Shown here: piece by piece, positions 1-10,900 of the stretch
Numbering within the stretch: the stretch's first letter is position 1
Layout of the letters: each line of letters starts with the position of its first letter
DNA from: Tigriopus japonicus
Lineage: Eukaryota; Arthropoda; Copepoda; Harpacticoida; Harpacticidae
DNA length: 64,000 nucleotides
Reading direction: 5' to 3'
Assembly: GCA_010645155.1 (NCBI GenBank)
Contig: JAAGOF010000088.1
Coordinates: 354,577 to 418,576, forward strand
Program-made: the position numbers and the translations under genes
The notes under the pieces: model-generated
What the model saw: the letters and a program-made list of their open reading frames with translations, nothing else
Database searches by the model: none
Told to the model about the DNA's origin: nothing

Positions 1-413
1 ATTGAAGAGCAAAGGTTGCACGTTAAAACTTGATATTTCCCAAGGTTATTTCCTAAGTTGTGCCCAAACAAACAAATTTCCCTTCATACGAAAGTTGTGT
101 TCGTTTTGAAATGTTACAATTAAATAATGGGAAGTTAACGTGCAGAATCATGCCTCTGGTCTGACGGGTTATTCTTGACAGACCCTGACCGTTTGGGGCA
201 TTTGGAGACTGAACAAGTGGCCATGACTTCAACCCTGCAACTGAACTTGTTTTGGCACAACTGTTTGGAAACGTTACAGCCAAAGGTCAGGTGGGGCCTG
301 CAAATTGTTCAACAAAATGTTAGGCCTGTCTGCCCTAGCGTCTCCTCTCTGGGAACTCTGTGGTGTTTTAGCATCTCGTCAAATAACAATAGACATCATT
401 AAAAATGGATTAC
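1..413. other. Left edge, downstream of the last resolved exon of the minus-strand CUB gene
   Basis: The minus-strand CUB-type gene should continue leftwards here. I found no convincing next exon. Around 290-350 on the minus strand a frame reads GQTGLTF, then a stop, then TIC. This faintly recalls the segment before the conserved CG.N.GQH block of the family, but the in-frame stop and lack of further similarity mean I do not call it. Confidence 0.3.
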
Positions 414-3400
414 CTGGTTCGCTTCCAAGAGGAAATTGAGTCGTGTGTTCAAAATCCAGTCTGAAATTCATGAAAAAAACGTTTCAGTCCACAGAGATTT
501 TTGATCTGGAATGATGAGTATCGGTTCATTGGTTTGAAGTTTGAGCTCTGAACCTCAATTTAACAAACGAAGCCAATCATCACACTTTGCAATATGCAGT
601 CTGACAACAGATTGGCTGTCGCTCAACAGATGTAAACTAGAGTCGATAATTTCCTTAACGTCGAAAAAAACGTCGACTCTACGGTATTCAAGCATCAAAA
701 AGGTAACAACAGCAAAGTTGACCAAAATTCAGCTTTGTTCCTTGCAAAACTCAAGGTCTCCATTGGAGGCAACTTGCTGGTAAAAAAAGTGGAATTTTCC
801 AGGTTTAAAGTCTTAACGTGATAAAGCATTTTTTAACCGATTGTTGCCATGTTGGTCCTTGATTTTGACTTTGGGGTAAAGAAGTGTAACAAAACTTGAA
901 CTGCCTAGAGACATAGGGTCGAATGTTTACGTACAAAATATTTTTTTTAAATTATTTTCCAAGCAAGTTTATCATCACAAGCAAAGACCATCTGTTTTGG
1001 ACACACCATTGAAAGTTGAAGCTTTCTTCGAGATCAATGTCAATTATAATGCAGCTGAGAAAGATTGTTGGAAGATTACTTTGATGAGGAATTTTCATCT
1101 CCAAAAGTGCTGGAGAAATCACTCAAGGGTTCAGATAATGATGTGATAGAGACTGACATGAATGAGGAGGAAAATTGGTTTGATGAGTTGATAACTACAA
1201 ATCCCTATGATTTGGCGGCCAGTGAGCTTCAAGTACTCATGAACCATGATGTAATTGACATGTCAGTTTGAGATTTGGATGAAATGCCCTCGTATTCTTG
1301 CCCTTGTTTTCTCCAACATGCATTTTGGACCAAGGCAAGTTCTACATCGTTGAAACTGGCTCGTGCAATTCTTATCTATAAGGGTCAGCCTTTAATTTTC
1401 TGTAATTATTGGCTGATATTTCCTTTTTATGATTTTGCAAAGTTTCTACAAAACAATAAGTGCACATTTTGAAAACAATTGTAAGACCATGACATCATTA
1501 CGGAAGGCTTTAACGGATTTCGAAGGTAACGTTTTTGACGAACCTAGATGTTCGCTTATGTACTTATCCGTTGTATCCAGCTTTCCTCAGTTGAATTTTC
1601 TGATTTACCGAGTCATCTCGACTTAACATAGTATCCAAGGAATATGTTTTCTCTTGCAATGACATCAAATCCGCAAACTTCAAGTAAATAAAACAACTTG
1701 AGAGTAAAATCTGATTTTTTTTACCGAGCTCACCAGGTCAAACTTCAAACAACTTTGAAAACCTACTGAATCCTTTCTAAAACGACTCTTTCTATTCCTC
1801 ATAGGAATCAGCTTTAGCAAACAACAACTCATATCGGCAAAAAAAAGTCTTGCTCAGTTCTCATTGCAAGAAAAGTAAAATAGAAGAAGAGTTTGCAAGC
1901 AACTCGCTTTTCAAAAATAAATACAAGTTGTTGGCTATAAAAAGATAAGAAGCACAATCACTTGGGTTACTACAACATTTATATATCGCATCCCTCTTGA
2001 TTAGTAAACAGACTCTATTTAGAGCTATCTCGATGGCAAAATCTGTACTCACCGAATTTGACAGATGTCTGTAAAAAGTAAATAAATAAAGTTCTACATA
2101 TTTCTTTTTAAGAGTTAAGATTTTAAGATACTTACCATCAGAGATGCGATTGATAGACACCGAACAAGTTCGGCCATTGTTAGAATCTGCAGCTGGATAT
2201 CCTTCATTCTATAACGGGAGACTTTTTTAATCTGATTATAGTCAAAAAGGAAGTATTGACCGAATTGTACGAATTTGTGTTGTCTTGATATAGGCGTGAA
2301 AATATCTGCCTACTAGGTTTTTCAATCAAACTTACCCTGACGTAGGTGCAATTCTAAAACAAAATTATACTTAGGGCAAATGCAAGAAAATAAAAATTAG
2401 GAAACTAAGTCTTACACTGTTCACAGTAGCTCGACATGCAGTGATAGAAATAATGCAACAAACTCCAAATCCTAAAAAGCACAGGAATGGTGAATGTGAA
2501 AGTCTCTAACACATGAGTGGGTTATATGATTTGTTGTGTTACCTGAAGCGCAGTTCCCATCTGAAATGCCTCCTTTTCTTGAGCAATCTTGTTGACTTAA
2601 ACAGGATCCTGTTCCTTCATTAGATATTCCTTGGCAAGCGTCGTTCTAAAAAAGACCTTGTATTATATTTTGACTTCTACAGTACACAGCAGACCTGTTC
2701 AAGATACTTTGAAAAAGTATCTAGATAAGATAGTATTTTCCGCAAAGTATCTAGATAAAGATAGTTCAAGATAGCTTCACAAAAAAACTATCGAGATAAG
2801 ATACTTCAAGAGACTTTTCACAAAACGTATCTATGGAAGATACTTCTAAATACTTTTTGGGAAAATGCATAATGTAATGTGTACTAAACAATGCATGATG
2901 GATGCATTAACACAAAAGATTGAGAGAACACATTATCTAGATAAAGATATATCAAGACAGTGTGCCAAAAAAAATATCTAGATAGATACTTCAACATATT
3001 TACCGAAAAAAGTATCTAGATAAAGATACTTAAAGATACTTTCCCGAAAAAAGTATCTAGATAAAGATTAAAGATAGTTTATCTTTTAAAAATCTTTTTA
3101 TCTTTATCTAGATACTTTTTTTGGGAAAGAATCTTAAAGTATCTTTATCTAGATACTTTTTTCGGTAAAGTATGATGAAGTATCTTTATCTAGATATTTT
3201 TTTCGGCAAACTGTCTTGATATATATTTATCTAGATAATGTGTTCTCTCAATCTTTTGTGTTAATGCATCCATCATACATTGTTTAGTATGCATTATGCA
3301 TTTTCCCAAAAAAGTATCTAGAAGTATCTTATATAAATGCGTTTTGTGAAAAGTATCTTGAAGTATCTTATCTAGATAGTGTTTTTTGGGAAGGTATCTT

Positions 3401-3822
3401 GAACTATCTTTATCTAGATAAAGATAAAAGATAAACTATCTTTTATCTTTATCTTTTATCTAGATAAGATAATTGGACAGGTCTGGTACACAGGAAATAT
3501 TTCGGAACTTCTAATGCCTCCCCATATCCCGTTTAAAGAAGCATACTCCAAAATCAAATAACTTTATGTCCAAAAAGTGGTTTGGAAAATATTGAAGAGG
3601 TTTGGAAACTTACCTTGAATCGAACAACATTAAAAAGACTGAAGACTTCTGAAATGGACAAGGAGGAATTGATGAAAATACAGAAAACTTTTCTCATTTC
3701 GATTTAAACTTACTCCCTTTTCGATCAAAGGTATCAAGACCTTTGAGACCTTTTTTGTAGCCAAAACTCAGCGTACCTAAAAAGAAGCAAGATAAAACGA
3801 CCAAAAATCTTACACCAGCCAT
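414..3822 (-). CDS. Secreted CUB-type protein, N-terminal part, 8 exons, partial
   Basis: Unnamed member of an arthropod secreted family with CUB-type domains. Exons, in order of transcription: 3714-3822, 3614-3648, 2543-2645, 2416-2471, 2336-2353, 2136-2208, 2053-2068, 414-460. All junctions are GT-AG and in phase. The start at 3822 gives a signal peptide (MAGVRFLVVLSCFFLGTLS). Then comes a Cys module reading NDAC, GTGSCLSQQDC, GG and CASGFGVCC, followed by NCTYVRN and DICQIRLDF, the hallmarks of the family's first CUB-like domain. The paralogue at 4940-22271 has the same order of motifs. Intron 2 contains a hAT-like MITE. The intron before the last exon is 1.6 kb. The rest of the protein (about 300 aa expected from the paralogue) lies beyond the window or is lost. 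The general function, probably extracellular binding or proteolysis-related, is inferred from the family only. Confidence 0.75.
1065..1271 (+). other. Acidic open frame inside an intron, unassigned
   Basis: A 68-codon frame rich in Glu and Asp (FDEEFSSPKVLEKSL, MNEEENWFDEL) lies antisense in the last resolved intron of the CUB gene. The composition looks coding-like, but I recognise no domain and see no splice partners. It may be a remnant of a transposon protein or chance. I give it low weight. Confidence 0.15.
2690..3485. mobile_element. Non-autonomous hAT-like MITE with 8-bp target duplication
   Basis: The element is a large imperfect palindrome built of TATCTAGATAAAGATA-type units. Its ends read CAGACCTGTTCAA on the left and TTGGACAGGTCTG on the right. 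It is flanked by an exact 8-bp direct repeat GTACACAG (2682-2689 and 3486-3493), the target-site length of hAT transposons. No coding capacity is seen. It sits in intron 2 of the minus-strand CUB gene. A second copy with the same ends is at 61917-62486. Confidence 0.85.
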
Positions 3823-4939
3823 GATGTCTCTGGAACCAACGAATGGACCAAAGGTAAAATATGCCAAATTCCCCTTTCTCCAATGCGATCACACATTAGA
3901 GAATAACGGTCAGAGAACGGCTTTTTTATCACTGCTTATATTGAGGGAGTCAGTTTTCAATGGATTCTCGTTGTGTCTGTAATAATTCTTCAAAAATGGG
4001 TCAAACTTTGGATATGGGCTTGTTATGCACTTTAACCGGTTTGACGGAGTTTCAGATTCAAGCTCACCTGTAATTTCTAAGCCACAAAGGCGCTGGTAAC
4101 ATTGGAATCAGGGAGAGGGTGGCTTTCGTAGAAGGATGAAATTCACCCTTAAGGCACCTCTACTTCTTACAGGGTTAGGCGTAATTGCTAGGGCAGAATT
4201 AATTTTAATGCAGAAGAAAAGATATGAGGTCGAGATTGAAATCTCGAGTGGTACTTGAAGAGATGTTCTCAAGCAAAATAAAACTCTTTAAATCAACTGA
4301 TGACTTGATTCCACGGCTATGAAACGTTGAAAAAAAGGCACGATTTTTGCAGAAAACCGCAACATGTGACAAAGGTTTTATGAAACAACTGTCTTGCAAG
4401 ATTATAAAAACTGCATTCCTCTCAGAAAAATAGGATCACATTTTTTTCCTTGCTCGTTCACGGGTTTTTAACCAATGCAAGTGAATAATTTCCCTGCAAT
4501 GTTAGGTGTAAGTTTTTATAAAATATTTGGTCATCCAACGAATTTGAATTGCCGCTTTTGGGCACCCCGGTATATAGGGGTTGGTCAGGAACAGTTTGTA
4601 GGAAACATGATCCCAAATAATTGAAAAGTTGGTCCCTAATTATCAAAATGGTTGCCTGATTGGATTTTCAAAAATTGCTCCCCAACACCTGCATGCAATG
4701 ATGGTGCCCACCCCTGTTTATTGTATGTACAGTACAATGACTTTGCCGAGAGGCATTCGCAGGAGCTTGACGAAGGGTGAAATAATCTTGCCTCCCTTGC
4801 GCAAGAACTATTATCTCTCTAAGGAGACCATTGCGGGCAAGAGGTTACTTTCATATTGCATTTGACAAAACAAGGAGAAACACATCCTCCATTCACTAAT
4901 CTAAAGCCTTTTTCTTTAGGAACTTGACTTTTCAGAATT
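3823..4939. promoter_or_regulatory. Shared upstream region of two divergent CUB-type genes
   Basis: This 1.1-kb interval separates the start codons of the two head-to-head paralogues, so the promoters of both should lie here, perhaps with 5' UTR exons. On the minus strand a TATA-like CAATATAAGC occurs near 3936-3945, about 115 bp upstream of the ATG. On the plus strand, pyrimidine-rich tracts ending in AG (for example TTTTCAG just before 4936) suggest that the first coding exon follows a 5' UTR intron. Both core-element assignments are inference. Short open frames here show no domain. Confidence 0.4.
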
Positions 4940-7900
4940 ATGGAAACATGTCAGAAATTCATCATTGGCTGTCTTCTGGTGTTGTGTCTTTCTACCGTAG
5001 AGATTTCAACGAACGTGGCCCAAAACTTGACCCAAAGGAACAGAAATAAAAAACGTGAAGCTTTTATTCATAGTCTCCTTTAATTTGCTTGTTCGATTCT
5101 TCCATTACATCGTGTTTTATTTCTTTTTAGTCTTATCCATGTTTCAAATTGTCAAATTTAAGGTAAGCTCGTTTCCTTTTCATTGTTTATTTTTAAAAGT
5201 TCAAGCGTTTAGGGTCTTTTGTTCTAATTTTGAATCAATACTTCAAAATGTGAGCCCGAACTAACAACACTAGTTCAAGTAACTCCTCACAGTGTTTCAA
5301 ATGGCTTTTAGGTTTGAATTGAAACACCCAAACACATCTTGGCATTTTTTGAAACAAAAATTTAATGGGGAACAACTTTATCTTTATTTTATTATTTCAG
5401 TTTAAATTCAGGGAAAAGTTATGTACCTAAAAAGCTTTTGATTATAACATTTTTGACAAACTATTTAATCCAAATTTATAGACTATTAACTTACCTGTTG
5501 AATTAAAATTGAATAAAAATACACTCATCAGGTTTGAATGGTCCATTTTGGAAGCCAAAAAGCCGAAAAACGCTGTTGTATTAAAAAACCAATTCCCAAA
5601 GATTTCATAAAACTTTTCGATGTCGCAAAAATAGCTCATAGAGCTATCATAGAGTAAGAGCTTATATTATTTTGAGCTATTTTGACATAAGCTTCAAAGC
5701 TAAAAAAAAACAATATTTTCGCGACATCGAGAAGCCAAATGTATAAAATCTTTGGGCATTGTTTTTTTTTGATATAACCAGCGTTTTTCAGCTTTTTGGC
5801 TTCCAAAATGGACCATTCACACCCAAATAGCTACGCAGTTGATGAATGTATTTCTATTCAATTTGAATTATAAGTAAATAATCATAATATGGATTAAATA
5901 GTTTATCAAAAATGTTATAATCAATAGGTTTGCAGGCTTTTTCCCTGAACCTATACTTAAATAACACAATAAAAGTAAAGTTGCTCCCCATCAAATTTCG
6001 GGTCCAAAAAATGCTACGATGTCTTTGTGTATTTCGATCGAAACCTAAAAAGCCATTTGAAACACCGTGGACAAGTATTCGTCTACCTCCGAAATACCTT
6101 TATGTGAAATTGTGTTGTAATAAGTGTCTCGGCCTGTGGCCGGTCAACAGCACGCCCAATGGGCATTCAAAAAAACTAAATCTTTAAATTTGCAAAAAAT
6201 GTAATGAACAGAAAAAAGACTTTTCTGTCTCTTTGTCTCTGACAAAAAAGTTGGTCGAAGTCTAACTTAACGATGTTAGAAGCCAATAGAGGGTTTTAAA
6301 GCAACCCCATATTCTTGTCACCTAGATGGTTGTGGCATAATTCAGCTTGCCCTGGAAACAGTTTGCTTGGGTACCCTCTCTTGCTCTAAAAAAGAAACAA
6401 CTCGCCGTCGAAGCAAGCCTTCTTATGTGTGCTTCTGTTAAATCTTTGGCCTTAATTTGTGATTACTCAGCATGACTTTTTTATTTTTGAAAACATTGAT
6501 TTCGTAGCTGAGCTCTAAGAGACTCAAAATATGAAGAGATCTTGACTTGACTTGACTTGACTTGAAGTGTAAGTTGGGATAGCTTTAAGTTAAGAGACTT
6601 TGCCCCTTTTTGGCTCCATTTAGTGCCGATTTCTGTAACTTTTGGTTAAGCTTTTCAATAATATAAAAATTACAACAAATGCAAGAAGCTCTCTTTGGAA
6701 ACTGCTTATGTTTCTTTCATTAATTTTTTGCAAGTTTTTTAAATGTTGGTGTTGTGGATGAAAGCTATTTACTACTTGTGGTCTCCTGTTACAGAGTTAT
6801 TAATCAATAGTGAGGGACATAATGAGACGTATTTTCTAATGAAACGATAATAACTCAGCAGTCTAAAGAAGCTAGCCAATCACGTGATATAAACCGTGTC
6901 CAAAAATGAGCGAGTTGTCAAAAAAATCCATGATTCAAAAATGAAAATAAGTTAAGGTCAATCAATTTATTCTAAGTAAACAATAAGTGACTCTTTTGCA
7001 TTATCATAAGCTTAGCACTGGTTTGTTTACCTTTTCACATCATTTCTGGAAAGCAAAGAGCAAACCTGGTTTCGTAGAGATGAAAATTTTGCTCCTCTTG
7101 CCACATGTAAGTTGAAATAATTTGGTCTCTCTTGAAGTTCTTCTTAATAACACTTGTTAATAACAAAAATCTCTTTTATTCTATTGCATGTGTTGCAGGT
7201 TAAAAAAACTGGTTAGATGGTTATGACTCTAATCAGTATTTTGCTTTATTTCAGAATGACGCCTGTTCCACAGGGGGTACCAGAAACGGGACTTGCTACA
7301 CGGGTACGTTTGTATAGCCTCACCCAAAAACTTTGTTGAGTTTTGTCTCACATTCATTTACGTTTCAGGTGCCGAATGTGAAACTCGAGGTTTGTTGAAA
7401 CGGATTTGGTGCAGGATTAAGTTGAAACATCAAATTAGGAGGCAAAAAGACCTATATACACACCTATAACACATTACATAAAGTTCATCACGCAACATCA
7501 CTTCTGTAGAATGCCATACATGTTTTGGAAAATATCTTACACGGTCAAGAAAAAGGATATGGACCTTCAAGAAAGTTACAGAGCACTAGTTATTTTGAAT
7601 TCAATATAAAACTGTGCGGCACAATATTGTCACTTGCTCATCTTCCACGACGGTAAGACAATTTCCCAATGACTATTTTGTAAATCTACAAACGAAAACT
7701 CTATTTGGCAAAAACACCTGAACATTTGAACGTTTCCTCAGACGATTAAATAAATTTTAGTTTTTTTTTCCATTTCTACAGTTTCTACCAGTTCCCAATA
7801 CTTTACACTTTCTGACTTATCCTAGAAATTAAGATTCCTTCAGCTCAATTTTGGCAAAAAACTGGAATTTCATGTTACATTTCTCATATTTGTAAAAGAG

Positions 7901-10900
7901 GAAACAAATCCTTGCTTTTGTACTTTGACGTGTTTGTGAGTGTCCAGCCTTTTTCTCAATGTTTGAAACAGGCCATTCTTAAAAATGAGCTTTTCTTTTT
8001 TGGATGAGAGTACTGTTGTGTTTGGGGATGGCAGTTCTGCCTTTTTTGACTCGGGTTTTGTTGTTATATTTATTTGTCTTTGGAAAAGTGTGGTTGAGGT
8101 AAGTCTTCTGACCCAAAAACCTAAACAATATTGCAAAGCTTTCCGAGAAATCGAACTAGAAACATATTTAAAGGTAAGAGGGGTTTGATAGAGGAAAAGG
8201 GAAGAAAGGAAATGCAGAGTACATAAAATTGCTCTATGAAAGTTATTCTAGGAATGAAATATTCGAAATAAGAAGAAGCAAAGAGGAAGTGTAAAAAAAT
8301 ATGAAACAAACCTCGGGGTAGAAGAGTTTTTGGACGAAGAGTAAGCTAGTGCAAACTACCAATTTTTAAAATATTATTATTGTTGCGATCCACTCAAGAC
8401 ATACAGTCTATCAGAAAAGTTTGCATAACGTCGAGCGTCAGCTCGTTTTTTAAGCCTGGCCTTGGAAGGACAAGGCCGAAAAGGTTGAAATTTGGTCAGA
8501 ATGACCAACATGGACCAACATACCACGCAAATATCCAAAAACCCAGATGCAATCAAATAATCAAAACTTTTTTACCAAAGACTGAAAAAGGGGCGGCGCA
8601 AAAGTTTGCATAACACTTTTGAGCAAGTCGAGGAAAGTGTGAGATTTTTCAAGAAACACCTGTAATTTTCTATTGTTTTCAAGAGATTGATGATGAAAAA
8701 AGTCTGGATGATTCTAAAGGTTATAAAAAAGGCGAAAATCTCCATGTAACCTCTCTGTTTTGAAGCAATTATGGGTGCAGCAAAAGAGTTAGCCTTGGAG
8801 ACCAAGGCCACGATCATTGACCTCCACAAGAAAGGCCAGGGATACAGGAAGATATCCAAGACGTTAAGTATTCCCATCCCGACCATCCAAGGAGTGGTCC
8901 GACGTTTCCAGCAGCGAGGACATGTTGGCAATGCTGACCGGCCTGGACGACCTCGTAAGCTTCCGGCAAGATCCGTCAGAAAAGTGGTGCGAAAGGTGGA
9001 GCAGTACCCTCGTACAACCTTGGGTGAGATCCAGGATGACCTTGCCAATGAGGGTCTCAAGGTTTCAAAGGATACCATATCGAGGACCATCAGGACTGCT
9101 GGACTTCAGGCAAGGCGGCCGAGGCGCACCCCTTTTTTGAAGCCAAGACACGCCAAAACGCGGTTGAAGTACGCCAAGGACCATCTGGACAAGGACGAGA
9201 GCTTCTGGCAATCCATCTTGTGGTCGGATGAGACGAAAATTGAGCTCTTCAGTCACAACCACGTCCAAACTGTCTATCGCCGTCCTGGACAGGCTTACCT
9301 CCCGAAGAACACCCTTCCCACAGTCAAGCACGGGGGTGGTTCCATCATGCTCTGGGGAGCATTCAGTGCCCGTGGTCCAGGGAACATCGTGAGGATCAAG
9401 GGGATCATGAAGAAGGAGGACTACTGCAAGATCCTTCAAGAAAACCTGCAGCAGTCGGCGGAGAAGTTGGAGTTGGGTCCGGATTTCTTGTTCCAGCACG
9501 ACAATGATCCAAAGCACATGAGTCGAATGGTCAAGCAATGGCTCACAGACAATGGCATTCAGGTGCTGGACTGGCCAGCGATGAATCCAGACCTGAATCC
9601 TATTGAGAATCTGTGGCAAGAGCTCAAGAGGAGACTCAGGATGAGGAAGCCCAAGAATCTGACCGAGTTGGAGTCCGTGGCCATTGAAGAGTGGCATAAT
9701 ATCCCCCCTGAGACTTGTAACAATCTTGTTAAGAGTTACAAAAAGCGACTATTAGCTATTTTGAAGGCTAAGGGGTTTTCAATAAATTAGTGATTCAATG
9801 TTATGCAAACTTTTGCGCCGCCCCTTTTTCAGTCTTTGGTAAAAAAGTTTTGATTATTTGATTGCATCTGGATTTTTGGATATTTGCGTGGTATGTTGGT
9901 CCATGTTGGTCATTCTGACCAAATTTCAACCTTTTCGGCCTTGTCCTTCCAAGGCCAGGCTTAAAAAACGAGCTGACGCTCGACGTTATGCAAACTTTTC
10001 TGATAGACTGTATGACATGTATATACGTAGATATATATAGGAGTATAAGAACAAATGATAAAGTAAAAGTAAAATATTTCTTATAAATGCACGATTATCC
10101 TCCTGCATTTTCTTTCTGCTTTTATTGACCGCCTTCTCCTTTTATGAGGCTTCCTCCAAGCCTGAAGAAGTCAGGTCCAAAATAGTTTTTCACTACAACT
10201 TACTTTATTACCCTACAAATCACTTTATTTCCATTGGAATGAATCATGTCTTAACAAGTACATCTCAAACGCACAACTACTAATTCGTCTGAAGCCTCCA
10301 TCTCAATGACGGGGATTGATCCAGTGAAATAGTCGTGGTAGGCTTTTATACTAAGGCACAGAGTAGCCAACACACCAACTGATGTACTTGAGGCGAACAG
10401 AGCTAGCTCCTAAAACCGGTATTGAGTAGACAAAGCATTCTAGTTGGATAGTACCAATGTCCATGGTTGAACTGTTTTTCAGGGTTGAAAAGTTGTAACG
10501 AAAGTCCCCATAAGGATAAGAGGTTCAACAAAATACCATATGCACCCACAAATTCTGAGTTATAAATGACATGTGAAATTTTGATAAGTTGCGTGACTTT
10601 GCATAAATATAATGCATTTTTCAAAGGAATAAATGAAGTTGAAGTTAACATTTGGTTAGGTTAGGTTAGGTTAGGTTAAGTTAGTTTAAGTAATGAAATA
10701 TTGCATTAGGATAAATAAACTCACGCAGCCTTGGAATAAATCGTGATACATTTACAAGCGAGACCCACAAATGAAGTGTGTAACGGCCAAGACCTGACAT
10801 CACACGTTTCATTTTAATTGACCCCCCTCGGGCTGATGCCCTCGGGGCGCCAATAAAATGAAACTCCCTCCGCCGGATTTTGGCCATTACTCCCTTTCTT

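Larger units (their letters stand above)
8404..10010 (+). mobile_element. Full-length Tc1-type transposon with IR/DR ends
   Basis: The 1607-bp element is bounded by TA at 8402-8403 and 10011-10012. It carries 211-bp terminal inverted repeats that differ, as far as I can read, at a single position (C versus T near the middle). One intact transposase frame lies between them on the plus strand. It sits in intron 4 of the plus-strand CUB gene, in the same orientation as the gene. The near-identity of its two ends and the open frame indicate a recent insertion that may still be autonomous; activity is inference. Confidence 0.95.

Noticed and set aside
8572..9697. Long open frames on the strand opposite the Tc1 transposase (8572-9090, 9065-9697)
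   Set aside because: Shadows of the transposase frame; no domain and contradictory to the clear DDE protein.
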